The notes: generated from the sequence alone by a model not told the origin. A DNA stretch of 48,171 nucleotides from Alphaproteobacteria bacterium (GCA_026400815.1 JAPLOI010000032.1:1-48171), one strand, 5' to 3'; shown: positions 22,577 to 31,696, counted from the first letter of the stretch. Made by a program: numbers and translations.

Positions 22577-23122
22577 ATGCGCAACGTTTTTGCGGCTGCC
22601 GTTCTCGCCGCTGGTATCTCGGCCATCACGGCCCCAGTCGCTGCCAACGCGGCACCGTTTACGGACGTGAGCGTGACAGGCAACCTGATGTCCAGCTCTT
22701 TCTTCAACATTCTGGGGGGCTCCCAGGCACTTTCGCCGAGCGCCACCTGGAACATTACATTTTCTAGCTTTTCGAACATCCTGGTGGAGATCAGCGACAC
22801 TGGCATCATCCGCCTGCTGCCGGGGAGCTTTTGCAACAGCGGCTGCAGCTACAACATCAATGCGTTCTACGACTTCGATTTCGGGGCCGGCGCGCCGGAA
22901 CTCGCCTCCCTGACGGTCATCCAGCCTTCCCCTGACCTGGATGCGACATTGAGCGTGCTCGATAGCGACACGGTTCGCCTCACCGTGGGTTCCGGCTCCT
23001 GGTCTGCTCAGCCCACCTATCTGGTCGCCCAACTGGATGCCAGTGTTCCAGAGCCCGCATCCGCCGCGCTGGTGGGCCTCGGCCTGCTCGGCCTCGCCGC
23101 CGCCCGTCGCCGCCGGAACTGA
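22577..23122 (+). CDS. PEP-CTERM sorting-domain protein
   Basis: 181 residues. Signal peptide MRNVFAAAVLAAGISAITAP ending near NAAPF (residue 26). The middle is a beta-rich domain with one CNSGC cysteine pair. The C-terminus is the sorting signal VPEPASAALVGLGLLGLAAARRRRN: VPEP motif, hydrophobic helix, arginine cluster. Exosortase would cleave it and release the protein to the surface or matrix. No exosortase gene is in the window. Start chosen at 22577, with GAGG 13 bases upstream. Confidence 0.9.
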   Translation: MRNVFAAAVLAAGISAITAPVAANAAPFTDVSVTGNLMSSSFFNILGGSQALSPSATWNITFSSFSNILVEISDTGIIRLLPGSFCNSGCSYNINAFYDFDFGAGAPELASLTVIQPSPDLDATLSVLDSDTVRLTVGSGSWSAQPTYLVAQLDASVPEPASAALVGLGLLGLAAARRRRN

Positions 23123-23149
23123 TCCTTGTTTGCCGGCCTGGCGGGCGCG

Positions 23150-23217
23150 GTGAACAGAAGAAGGTAAGGCCAGGGCGCCGCCCTGGACCCGGCAGGGGGC
23201 CAGCGCCCCCTGCACCC
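23150..23217. repeat. Family B hairpin repeat, short copy 3, with a 24-bp leader match
   Basis: 23165-23217 carries AAGGCCAGGGCGCCGCCCTGGACCC and GGGGGCCAGCGCCCCC hairpins, the family B start. The preceding bases 23150-23173 repeat, with one mismatch, the 24 bp at 22275-22298 that form the end of the DUF6362-like gene. Sits 27 bp after the PEP-CTERM gene and could act as its terminator. Confidence 0.75.
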
Positions 23218-23342
23218 GCGTTCGGTGTCGCTGGGAACTCACGTGCCTGCCGCGATACGAAGACGTCGGAAAACTTGACATTCCGCGCCGCTCCACGCCG
23301 CGCGCCCTTCGTAACTGTCTGAGACACAACTGTTTCATGCCG

Positions 23343-23357
23343 TAGCACGGCATTTGC
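23343..23357 (+). promoter_or_regulatory. Sigma-54-like promoter of the second PEP-CTERM gene
   Basis: TAGCACGGCATTTGC matches TGGCACG-N4-TTGC except for A in place of the first G of the -24 element. Spacing is exact. The gene starts 35 bp further on. The lost G would weaken the promoter. Confidence 0.5.
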
Positions 23358-23391
23358 GTGCACGCGCAGGCGCCCACGAAGGCGCCTCGCC

Positions 23392-23914
23392 ATGCCCCGC
23401 CTGCTGCTCGCCACCGTCGCCGCCCTGGCCCTGGCCGCCCCGGCCCAGGCCATCGGCGCCGCGGGTGGCGCCGGGACCACGCCCATCGGCTTGCAGTCGA
23501 TGGGGGCGAACGGCCCGATCACTTATGATACGCAGGTCATGGGGGGGCGCGGCGCCCTGATCGGCGCCCAGTTCGCGCTCACCAGCGGCACCGTGCTGCA
23601 GATCGCCGTGGGCGGCATGGGCAACAGCGGTACCGGCCTGTTCGCCCCGGGCGGCGGCGGCGGCGGCAGCTTCGTTGTCGGCCCCGGCGACACGCCCCTG
23701 GTGATCGGCGGCGGCCGGCGGCGGCGCCTCGTTCTGGAACTCCTTCCTCTCCAATGGCACACGCTGGTTCGAAGGCGCCGCCGGCACCGGCAACGGCCTC
23801 GTCACCATCACCCAGCTGGGCGCCGAGGAAGAGGTCACCACCCCCGAACCCGCTTCCGCCACCATCGCCCTGCTGGGCCTGTTCGGCCTCGCCGCCATCC
23901 GCCGCCGGCGCTGA
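23392..23914 (+). pseudogene. PEP-CTERM protein gene with a frameshift in a GGC tract
   Basis: The first frame gives a signal peptide (MPRLLLATVAALALAAPAQA), a beta domain and a glycine run (FAPGGGGGGSF), then VIGGG and loses sense. Around 23706-23722 the tract reads GGCGGCGGCCGGCGGCGGCG. Shifting frame there restores ASFWNSFLSNGTRWFEGAAGTGNG and a C-terminal sorting signal TPEPASATIALLGLFGLAAIRRRR with a stop at 23912-23914. The full protein would be about 174 residues. Either a true frameshift, a slippage-prone phase-variable tract, or a sequencing error in a GC repeat. Confidence 0.7.
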
Positions 23915-23961
23915 GCCACCGCGGCCTTGCAAACCGGGGGGCCGCCCGCTAGTCCAAACGG

Positions 23962-24948
23962 ATGCCAACGCGCGACGCAGAAGCCGCCATCGCCCGCCTT
24001 TCCAAGGCCCGTATCCTGGTCGTGGGCGACGCGATGCTCGATCGCTATATCTTCGGCCGGGTCGAGCGCCTCAGCCCCGAAGCCCCCGTGCCCGTGCTCA
24101 CCATGGCCAGCGAGCACGACGAGCCCGGCGGCGCTGGCAACGTGGTGCACAATCTCTGCGGGCTCGGGGCGGCCACCGCCTTCGTCTCCGTGGTGGGGGA
24201 TGATGCCGCGGGGGCGGAGCTCACCGGCCTGATCGGCGGCCAGCCGGGCGTGGAGCCCTGGCTGCTGGTGCAGGGCGGGCGCATCACCACGGTGAAAACC
24301 CGCTACATCGCCCAGGGCAGCCGCCAGGGCGGCCAGCAGTTGCTGCGCACCGATCGGGAGGATACCCGCCCGATCCACGCCAAGCTGTCGGAACGCCTGC
24401 TGCGCATCGCGCGGGATGCGATGGCCGCCACCTCGGTGCTGATCCTGTCGGATTACCGCAAGGGCGTGCTGGCCGGGGACATCCCGGCCCAGCTCATCAA
24501 GGCCGCCCACGCCGCCGGCCGCCGCGTGGTGGTGGACATGCGCGCCAGCGATTTCGCCCGCTACGCCGGGGCGGATGTGCTGATCCCGCATCGCACGGAT
24601 CTCAACCCCGGCGACGACCCGCCCGATGGGGATGAAGCCATCGCCGAAGCCGCCGAGGCCCTGCGCCGCGCCCACGGCTTTGGCGCCGTGTTCGTGAAGC
24701 GCGGCGACGAGGGCATGACATTGGTGGACGCCACCGGCCCCACCCATTTCCGCCTCGATCCCACCCGGCTGATCGACCTCTCCGGCGCCGGGGACGCCGC
24801 CGTGGCCACCCTGGCCGCGTGCCTGGCCGCCAGCATCAAGCTGCCCACCGCCGCCCTGCTGGCCAATGCCGCGGCCGGCATCGTCGGTGCCCAGCCCGGC
24901 ACCTGCGTCATCCGCCCAGAGATGCTGTCCGCCGCGCTGGCGGGCTGA
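23962..24948 (+). CDS. hldA: D-glycero-beta-D-manno-heptose-7-phosphate kinase (PfkB family)
   Basis: 328 residues. Opens with the RfaE1 signature ILVVGDAMLDRYIFGRVERLSPEAPVPVL, then GGAGNVVHNLCGLGA and FVSVVGDD. Substrate and ATP sites: KTRYIAQGSRQGGQQLLRTDRED, LILSDYRKGVLAGDI, VVVDMRASDFARYAGADVLIPHRTDLN and the catalytic-base motif DLSGAGDAA. It phosphorylates heptose-7-phosphate to the 1,7-bisphosphate in ADP-heptose synthesis for lipopolysaccharide core. Only domain I of the E. coli HldE fusion is present, so the adenylyltransferase must be elsewhere. The usual GAGDT is GAGDA here. I prefer the ATG at 23962. Confidence 0.85.
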   Translation: MPTRDAEAAIARLSKARILVVGDAMLDRYIFGRVERLSPEAPVPVLTMASEHDEPGGAGNVVHNLCGLGAATAFVSVVGDDAAGAELTGLIGGQPGVEPWLLVQGGRITTVKTRYIAQGSRQGGQQLLRTDREDTRPIHAKLSERLLRIARDAMAATSVLILSDYRKGVLAGDIPAQLIKAAHAAGRRVVVDMRASDFARYAGADVLIPHRTDLNPGDDPPDGDEAIAEAAEALRRAHGFGAVFVKRGDEGMTLVDATGPTHFRLDPTRLIDLSGAGDAAVATLAACLAASIKLPTAALLANAAAGIVGAQPGTCVIRPEMLSAALAG

Positions 24949-24953
24949 CGAAG

Positions 24954-25080
24954 CAAGGCCGGGCTCCGCCTGGTCCGGCGCGCGCCTTCGCGCGACGGGC
25001 CAAGCCCCTGGACCTTATCTTTTGGGGATCAAAGGGCCCCCCGGCCCTTTGCGGGTCCAGGGCAGCGCCCTGGCCTTCCC
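24954..25080. repeat. Family B hairpin repeat, variant copy 4
   Basis: Starts AAGGCCGGGCTCCGCCTGG, includes the nested palindrome CCGGCGCGCGCCTTCGCGCGACGG (inverted relative to the copy at 11165-11390), a GGGGATCAAAGGGCCCCCCGGCCCTTTG hairpin region and the terminal GGTCCAGGGCAGCGCCCTGGCC. Fills the gap behind the kinase gene. Confidence 0.75.
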
Positions 25081-25090
25081 AGAAGCGCGA

Positions 25091-25123
25091 AGGGCCGGCC
25101 GGATCATCGATCCGGCCGGCCCT
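25091..25123 (-). terminator. Strong hairpin terminator of the SdrD-repeat gene
   Basis: Perfect 15-bp stem AGGGCCGGCCGGATC / GATCCGGCCGGCCCT with a 3-base loop, 28 bp beyond the gene's stop. The stem can extend further with AGCG/CGCT. On the minus strand it is followed by TTCGCGCTTCT, a weak U-tract. Confidence 0.65.
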
Positions 25124-25151
25124 CGCTTCATTCAGTGTGGTGCCGCGTGGC

Positions 25152-28100
25152 TCAGGTCAGCGCCAGGCCGTTATTGGCGCCCACGCGCAGGTAGTTCACG
25201 CCCTCGTCGGCCAGCACGCCGAGGAAGCTGCTGCCGCTCTTCCAGGCCACCATGGACCCGTCGGACGACATCACCAGCCTGTTGTTGTTGTAGGCGTCGA
25301 GGACGTTCTTCAGCCCTTCGCCGTCGATCCGCAGGATGCTCGAGGTCGGGTCCGCATCCACGCCCAGGTTCCAGGCATTGCTGCTGGAGGCCAGGCGGGT
25401 GGAGTTGAACGCGCCGGTGGAGAGGTTGAAGTCCACGCTGGAGCCGTTGGTGGTGCCGGTGTTCAGCACGCCCGCGGTGCCGCGCGCATCCACGTTGCCA
25501 GAGGTGCCGTCGGGGAACACGAAGCGCATGCCGGAGTTGCTGTCCAGCTGCATCCCGCGCAGCCACTTGGTGGCCAGCGTGATCATCTCCGCACCCACGA
25601 TCCCGTCGGAGGTGTTGAAGCCCGGGCTGCCGGCGCCGTTGTAGATGTTCAGCTGTGCTGCGATCGCCTGCTTCATCAGGATCTGGCGGGTGTCGGTGCC
25701 GCTGTCGCTGGAGCGGATGATCTGCTGCGCCGCAGAGAGCGGCACGAACAGCGTGGTTTCACCGGCGTTGGTGTAGCCGTCGCCGTTGATGTCGCCCAGC
25801 AGCACGCCGTTGCCCCAGCAATCATTCGCCACGCCGGACATCACGTCCGACCGGCGCAGCACGCCGGAGCACACGAGGTTATAGTTGTTGCCGTCGTTGC
25901 AGCTGTTGGCGTCCCACGCCGACAGGTGCTGGCTCCAGAAGCCCGGGCTCAGCCCAGGGCGGGCCTGCACGAAGGCCGCCGCCGTGCGGAACAGCCCGGC
26001 ATCGATCGTGGTGTTGTTCTGGCCGGAGGCCAGCGTCACCGTGCCGGTGCGGCCGGAGGCGTTGGCATCCGAGTCCACCGCATCCTTGGTGCCGCGGTCC
26101 TGCGGGGTGAAGGCGTAGCCGCTGGGGGCCACGAACTGCACGGAGTAGCTGCCCGGCATCAGCCCGGCGAAGTTGTAGTAACCGCTGGCGTCTGTCACCG
26201 TGGAGCGGCCCTGGTCCACCCCGGTGCTCGAGAGCAGGCGCACCGTCACGCCGGCAATGCCGGGCTCGCAAGCCTCCTGGATGCCGTCCTTGTCCGCGTC
26301 CAGCCACACGAAGTTGCCCAGGCAGGCGGTCTTGTAGAGGCCGGCATCGATGGTGAGGTTGTCGGCATTGGTCAGCACGATGGTCTGCGTGGTGCCGAGC
26401 GAGCCGGAGAACACGGTGGGGTTGGAGTCCAGCGCGCGATCGGTCCCGGCCAGGGCCTGGCTGTAGGTGAAGCCGCCGGGCGCGGTGAACTGCGCCACGT
26501 AGTTGCCCGGCTGCAGGTTGCTGAACAGGTAGCGCCCGTTCGCATCCGTCTGCTGGGTGCCGATCAGGCGGTCATCCGCCGTGCCCAGCACGCCATCGGT
26601 GCCGATGTTGATCAGCTTCACCGACACGCAGGCAATGCCGGCCTCGCCGAGGTCCTGGATGCCGTTGGCGTTGCCATCGTGCCACACGCGGTCGCCGATC
26701 TTGTAGGTTACCGGCGGCGGCGGGCAATACACGGTCAGGCCCGCATCGAGCGTGCTGTTGAACTCGCCGGAGCGCAGCACCACCGTGCTGGAGATGCCGG
26801 CCGAATTGGTGTCGGAGTCCTTCGTGTCGTCCGTGCCGGCATTGGTGGTGGTGAAGACGTAGCCCGAAGGCGCCACCACCTGGATGCCGTAGCTGCCGGG
26901 CACCAGGTTGTCGAAAAGGTAGGCGCCGTTGGTGCCGGTGGTGGTGGTGCGGCCGGTGGCCGCGCCGTTGCCGTCCAGCAGCCGCACGGTCACGCCGGAG
27001 ACCCCGGCCTCGCCCGTGTCCTGGATGCCGTTGGCGTTCGCGTCGTTCCACACGAAGTCGTCCAGCGAGGCCTTCTGGTAGAAGCCGGCATCCACGGTCA
27101 GGTCGTCGCTGGTGGTCAACGTCACCACGCCGGTTTGGCCGGCGCTGTTGATGTTGCTGTCCAGCGTGGCGTCGCCGCCCTGGCCCGCGGCGGTGGTCAC
27201 GTAGCCGGTGGGGGCGGTGAACTGCAGCGCGTAGCTGCCCGGCAGCAGGCCGCCGAACAGGTAGGCGCCGTTGCTGCCGGTGGTCTGCGTGCCCACGGTG
27301 CTGTCGTCGCCGCCGCCCAGCACGCCGTTGGCGCCCAAATTGGTCAGGGTCACGGAAACGCCGGCCAGCCCGGTCTCGCCGCCGTCCTGCACGCCGTTGG
27401 CGTTGGCATCGATCCAGGCGAAGTCGCCGATGGTGCGCAGTTGCACCAGGCCGGCATCCAGCGTGGTGTTGCTCTGGCCGGAGCCGAGCGTGGCAGTGCC
27501 GGTGGTGCCGTTGCGGGCCGCGTCGGAGTCCTTGGTGTCGTCCAGGATGTCGCGCTTGGTGAAGGCAAAGCCCGAGGGGGCCAGGAACTGCACGGAGTAG
27601 GTGCCGGGGATCAGGCCGGAGAAGTTGTAGGCGCCGTTGGCGTCGGTGGTGGTGGACTTGCCGGTGTCGGCGCCGCTGCCGTTCAGCAGCTTCACCGTCA
27701 CGCCCTGCACGCCGGCCTCGCCGACATCCTGGATGCCGTTGTAGTTGGCGTCGTTCCACACGAAGTCGCCCAGCGAGGCGGTCTGGTAGAGGCCCGCATC
27801 CACCGAGAGGTTGTCGGCATTGGTCAGCACGATCGTGCCGGTGGTTCCGGTCGCGCCGGAAACCGTGGTGGCATTGGAGTCCAGCTCGGTGTTCCCACCC
27901 GCCAGCGCGGCGCTGTAGAGGTAGCCGGAGGGCGCGGTGAACTGCGCCACGTAGCTGCCAGGGGCCAGGCCGCTGAACAGATACTTGCCGAAGCTGTCGG
28001 TGGAGGTGCTGCCGGCCGACTTGTCATCGGCGGTGCCCAGGATGCCGTCGGTGCCGATGTTGATCAGCTGCACGCCCACGCCGGCCACGCCGGCCTCGCC

Positions 28101-30548
28101 CAGGTCCTGCACGCCGTTGGCGTTGGTGTCGCTCCACACGAAATCACCGAGCTTCAGCACCGGGGTGTTGTTGGAGCCCGCCTTGTAGATGCCGGCATCC
28201 AGCGTGTTGTTGTATTCGCCGGAGGTGAGCGTGACCGGGGCGGAAATGCCCAGGCTGTTCACGTCGGAGTCCTTGGTGTCGTCGCCGCCCAGGTTGGCAC
28301 CGGTGAAGGTCTGGGTCAGCGGCGCCATCACCTGGATGGCGTAGCTGCCCGGCGCCAGGCCGTCGAACTTGTAGGCGCCGTTGATGTCGGTGGTGGTGGT
28401 GGTGCCGGTGAACGCGCCGCTGCCGTCCAGCAGGCGCACGGTCAGGCCGATCACGCCGGCCTCGCCGCTATCCTGCACGCCGTTCTGGTTGGCGTCGTTC
28501 CACACGAAGTCGCCCAGCGAGGCGGTCTTGTAGAAGCCGGCATCGATGGTCAGGTCGTCGCTGGCGCCCAGCATCACCACGCCGGTCTGGCCGGCGCTGT
28601 TGATGTTGGAGTCGTTCGCCGTGGTGCCCTGGCCGGAAGCCGTGGTCACGTAGCCGGAGGGGGCGGTGAACTGCAGGGCGTAGTTGCCGGACAGCAGGCC
28701 GCCGAACAGGTAGGCGCCGTTGCCGTCGGTCACCTGCGTGCCGATTACGCTGTCGTCGCCGCCGCCCGGCACGCCGTTGGCGCCCAGGTTGGTCAGGGTC
28801 ACGGAAACGCCGGCCAGCCCGGCCTCGCCGCTATCCTGCACACCGTTGCCGTTGGCATCCACCCAGGCAAAATCGCCGATGGCGCGCAGCGCCACCAGGC
28901 CCGCATCCAGCGTGGTGTTGTGCTGGCCGGAGCTCAGCGTCACGGTGCCGGTGGTGCCGAGGGCATTGGCGTCGGAGTCCTTGGTGTCGTCCCCACCCTG
29001 GTCCGCCGCCGAGAAGGCATAGCCGGAGGGCGCCATGAAGCGCACCGAGTAGGTGCCCGGGACCAGCCCGTCGAAGCTGTACAGGCCGTTCACGTCGGTC
29101 ACGGCGGTCTGGCCGGTATCGGCGCCGCTGCCATTCAGCAGCGTCACCGTCACGCCCTCGATGCCGGTCTCGCCGCTGTCCTGCACGCCGTTGTTGTTGG
29201 CGTCGTTGAACACGAAGTCGCCCAGGCTGGCGGTCTGGTACACGCCGGCGTCGATCGTCAGGTCGTCGGAGGACAGCGTGATGGTGCCGGTCTCGCTGGT
29301 GGTGCCGGCGTTGGAGTCGGTGGCCGGGTTGCCGCCCTGGCCGGCGGCGCTGAACAGGTAGCCGTCCGGCGTGGTGAAGTTGGCCACGTACTGGCCGGGC
29401 AGCAGGCCGGTGAACAGGTAGTTGCCGGAGCCATCGGTCACCTGGGTGCCGATCACCACGTCGTCAGACGTGCCGAGCTCGCCATCGGTGCCGAGATTGG
29501 TCAGCGTCACGGACACGCCAGACAGGCCGGCCTCGCCGCTCTCCTGCACGCCGTCGGCGTCGGCATCCAGCCACACCCGGTCGCCCAGGGTCAGCAGCTT
29601 CACCAGGCCGGCATCGACGGTGGTGTTCACCTGGCCGGCGGCCAGGGTGATCACGCCGGAGCGGCCCGTGGTGGCGTTGGCGTCGGAGTCGTTGGTGGTG
29701 GTGCCCTGGCCGGCGCCGGTGAAGACGTAGTCCGAAGGCTTCACGAACTCGACGACGTAGTTGCCGGCGTTGAGGTTGGCGAACTCATACTTGCCGGTCG
29801 AGTCGGTCGTGGTGGTCATGTAGGTCTGCGAGCCGGAGGCGTTGGTGAGCTTCACCGTCACGCCGGCGATGCCCGCCTCGCCGCTGTCCTGTACGCCGTT
29901 GTTGTTGGCATCGGCCCACACGAAGTCGCCGATCTTGGCCTGCGTGGCCAGCGTGGTCTGGCGGAAGCCGTTGTTCAGGATGCTGATGTTCACCGCCGAG
30001 CCCACCGGCGCATCGGCCGCCACGGAGGCGGTCAGCGTCACCTCAACCCGCAGGGAGGAATAGGCCGCCACCGGCTGGAAGTCGTTCGCGCCCGGCAGGA
30101 CACCGCCGACATTCGGCACGCCCGTCGCACCGAGGTTCACCGTGATGCGGCCAACCACATTGTTGTCCTGGTCGTAGATCGTCTCAACCGCCTGCATCGT
30201 CAGGCCGGAGCCGATCTGCGTGTCCACCGTGAAGGATTGCTGCAGCTCGTTGATGCCCTTGGCGGCATCAGTGGTGGTGACATTGTAGTTGAACGTCACC
30301 GTGGTGCTGGACCCCGGCGCCAGCGCGCCCGATCCGAACGAGCTCCAGCGCAGGCCGGCATAAGGCGAAAGGAAGGTCGGAATGCCGCCCGAAGCGAGTG
30401 TCAGGCCGGGGCTGTCGAGGAAGGAGTTGTAGCTGCCAACGCCGTCCTCGGTCACCGTGATGCCGGTGAAGTTGAAGCTTCCCCCGCTGTTCACGCTGCT
30501 GACATTGAGCCGATCGCCAAAGGTCGCGGATTTGGTCATGTTACTCAC
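25152..30548 (-). CDS. Giant SdrD B-repeat surface protein with C-terminal dockerin-like region
   Basis: 1798 residues. Residues 1-204: N-terminal beta domain without signal peptide. Residues 205-about 1430: eleven SdrD B-type repeats of about 115 residues, each opening with a (I/L)GDFVW-D-x-N-x-N-G-(V/I)-Q-D-x-GE block (a calcium-binding loop) and ending T-(L/I)-DAG. Short-loop and long-loop subtypes alternate strictly. The C-terminal 270 residues contain ARPGLSPGFWSQHLSAWD, cysteines, a dockerin or EF-hand-like GDINGDGYTNAGE, and a beta tail ending NNGLALT. Probably a type I secreted or surface adhesin or matrix protein. GAGG upstream of the start at 30546-30548. Confidence 0.85.
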   Translation of the reverse strand: MSNMTKSATFGDRLNVSSVNSGGSFNFTGITVTEDGVGSYNSFLDSPGLTLASGGIPTFLSPYAGLRWSSFGSGALAPGSSTTVTFNYNVTTTDAAKGINELQQSFTVDTQIGSGLTMQAVETIYDQDNNVVGRITVNLGATGVPNVGGVLPGANDFQPVAAYSSLRVEVTLTASVAADAPVGSAVNISILNNGFRQTTLATQAKIGDFVWADANNNGVQDSGEAGIAGVTVKLTNASGSQTYMTTTTDSTGKYEFANLNAGNYVVEFVKPSDYVFTGAGQGTTTNDSDANATTGRSGVITLAAGQVNTTVDAGLVKLLTLGDRVWLDADADGVQESGEAGLSGVSVTLTNLGTDGELGTSDDVVIGTQVTDGSGNYLFTGLLPGQYVANFTTPDGYLFSAAGQGGNPATDSNAGTTSETGTITLSSDDLTIDAGVYQTASLGDFVFNDANNNGVQDSGETGIEGVTVTLLNGSGADTGQTAVTDVNGLYSFDGLVPGTYSVRFMAPSGYAFSAADQGGDDTKDSDANALGTTGTVTLSSGQHNTTLDAGLVALRAIGDFAWVDANGNGVQDSGEAGLAGVSVTLTNLGANGVPGGGDDSVIGTQVTDGNGAYLFGGLLSGNYALQFTAPSGYVTTASGQGTTANDSNINSAGQTGVVMLGASDDLTIDAGFYKTASLGDFVWNDANQNGVQDSGEAGVIGLTVRLLDGSGAFTGTTTTTDINGAYKFDGLAPGSYAIQVMAPLTQTFTGANLGGDDTKDSDVNSLGISAPVTLTSGEYNNTLDAGIYKAGSNNTPVLKLGDFVWSDTNANGVQDLGEAGVAGVGVQLINIGTDGILGTADDKSAGSTSTDSFGKYLFSGLAPGSYVAQFTAPSGYLYSAALAGGNTELDSNATTVSGATGTTGTIVLTNADNLSVDAGLYQTASLGDFVWNDANYNGIQDVGEAGVQGVTVKLLNGSGADTGKSTTTDANGAYNFSGLIPGTYSVQFLAPSGFAFTKRDILDDTKDSDAARNGTTGTATLGSGQSNTTLDAGLVQLRTIGDFAWIDANANGVQDGGETGLAGVSVTLTNLGANGVLGGGDDSTVGTQTTGSNGAYLFGGLLPGSYALQFTAPTGYVTTAAGQGGDATLDSNINSAGQTGVVTLTTSDDLTVDAGFYQKASLDDFVWNDANANGIQDTGEAGVSGVTVRLLDGNGAATGRTTTTGTNGAYLFDNLVPGSYGIQVVAPSGYVFTTTNAGTDDTKDSDTNSAGISSTVVLRSGEFNSTLDAGLTVYCPPPPVTYKIGDRVWHDGNANGIQDLGEAGIACVSVKLINIGTDGVLGTADDRLIGTQQTDANGRYLFSNLQPGNYVAQFTAPGGFTYSQALAGTDRALDSNPTVFSGSLGTTQTIVLTNADNLTIDAGLYKTACLGNFVWLDADKDGIQEACEPGIAGVTVRLLSSTGVDQGRSTVTDASGYYNFAGLMPGSYSVQFVAPSGYAFTPQDRGTKDAVDSDANASGRTGTVTLASGQNNTTIDAGLFRTAAAFVQARPGLSPGFWSQHLSAWDANSCNDGNNYNLVCSGVLRRSDVMSGVANDCWGNGVLLGDINGDGYTNAGETTLFVPLSAAQQIIRSSDSGTDTRQILMKQAIAAQLNIYNGAGSPGFNTSDGIVGAEMITLATKWLRGMQLDSNSGMRFVFPDGTSGNVDARGTAGVLNTGTTNGSSVDFNLSTGAFNSTRLASSSNAWNLGVDADPTSSILRIDGEGLKNVLDAYNNNRLVMSSDGSMVAWKSGSSFLGVLADEGVNYLRVGANNGLALT

Positions 30549-30649
30549 CTCCAGGGTGGGCGCATATACTTATGGCGGCACCGGCGCGCCGCCCTGGGCA
30601 CGCAAGCCGAACTGCAAAAACCAGGCGCCCCGAAGGGCCAAGCGTCAGG

Positions 30650-31258
30650 TCAGGCGGACTTCCGGCGGCGCAGGCCGATCAGGCCGACGACACCCGTGGC
30701 AAGGATCGCAAGGGTTGCCGGCTCCGGCACCGTCGTCGTCGTCATGCCCACAACCGTGATCGTCCCGCCATTCGCGCGCGCATCAAGGCTGCTGAAGATC
30801 GTCGTGCGGGAGGGCGAGGTCGCGATCGGCAGGGTCGTCGTCACGCCCACCCCGGCCGTCAGCGGCGTCAGGTTGAGGTTGGTGAAACCGTCGGCGGTAT
30901 AGACGTTCACGCCGGTGGAGGCCCCACCCGTGCCGCTGGTGGTGAAACCGTAGGAGTTGATCGGCGCGCCGGTCAGGCTGTCGATCTGGATCTGCACCGA
31001 AAGATCGCCGCTGCCGCTCACCAGCGTGCCGGTGATCGGCCGGATCTCGATGCCGGTATTGGTGACATTGGCCACGATCTGGGCGTTGCCGCACAGCGCG
31101 ACGGTGCTGCAGGCGGCCGAACCGAACCAGGTATACTTAAACGTGCCAACCGTCAGGTTGCCGGCGGTGTTGAGGTTCTGCGCCTGTGCGGGCGCACCCG
31201 CCGCGACCAAACCCAAAAAGCCGAAAGCGGCGGCAACTGCCGCGAATGAGCGGAACAT
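30650..31258 (-). CDS. PEP-CTERM sorting-domain protein
   Basis: 202 residues from the ATG at 31256-31258 (GAAGGG upstream; a TTG five codons earlier is less likely). Signal peptide MFRSFAAVAAAFGFLGLVAAG ending near PAQAQN. One cysteine pair (SAACSTVALCGN). Beta-sandwich appearance with IEIRPITGTLVSGSGDL. C-terminal sorting signal VPEPATLAILATGVVGLIGLRRRKSA. Next to the SdrD-repeat gene, 100 bp downstream on the same strand; both are probably surface or matrix components. I found no well-spaced sigma-54 box upstream, unlike the two PEP-CTERM genes at 22.5-23.9 kb. Confidence 0.88.
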   Translation of the reverse strand: MFRSFAAVAAAFGFLGLVAAGAPAQAQNLNTAGNLTVGTFKYTWFGSAACSTVALCGNAQIVANVTNTGIEIRPITGTLVSGSGDLSVQIQIDSLTGAPINSYGFTTSGTGGASTGVNVYTADGFTNLNLTPLTAGVGVTTTLPIATSPSRTTIFSSLDARANGGTITVVGMTTTTVPEPATLAILATGVVGLIGLRRRKSA

Positions 31259-31696
31259 CGGCAAACCCTTCAATTCAAATCGTCACACTCGAAACCATGT
31301 GCTTTAAGCGCACATCCGAACCGCATCCAAATGCGCCACATACACCGTGGCTTAACCGGTCCTGTGATGTTATATTAACCAACCCTTACCGCGGAGTTAA
31401 CTTGCGATATTTGATGACATTTTGAGCGGTTCGCGCCGTCTGACTTATTTTTGATATCCGTTCACATTCATGACACATTCCTTGTGGATCAAGCCCCTAG
31501 CGCGGGTTCCTGCCAGCAACATTTCGTAAATAATTCGTTTACGCCCCACCCGGGCACCCCCGCTTCCCACCGCGCGAAACGCGCCCCGCCCGCGCCGACT
31601 GAAAGAATTTTCGCGTCCAGGTAGGCGCCCCGTTACAGCCCGGAACCACAGCCCCGCCCCGGCCCTTAGCCACCCCATGGAACAGGGTGCGCGCGC
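31259..31696. other. Divergent intergenic region, AT-rich core
   Basis: About 440 bp between the PEP-CTERM gene (minus) and the GH1 fusion (plus). The stretch 31360-31560 is clearly AT-richer than the surroundings (TGTTATATTAACC, ATATTTGATGACATTTTG, AACATTTCGTAAATAATTCG). It very likely holds both promoters. TGTGCTTTAAGCGCACA (31300-31316) is an imperfect dyad near the minus-strand gene. No gene is seen. Confidence 0.5.

Noticed and set aside
24819-30902. Plus-strand open frame of 2027 codons
   Set aside because: Mirror of the SdrD-repeat gene; its periodic look comes from the repeats on the other strand.
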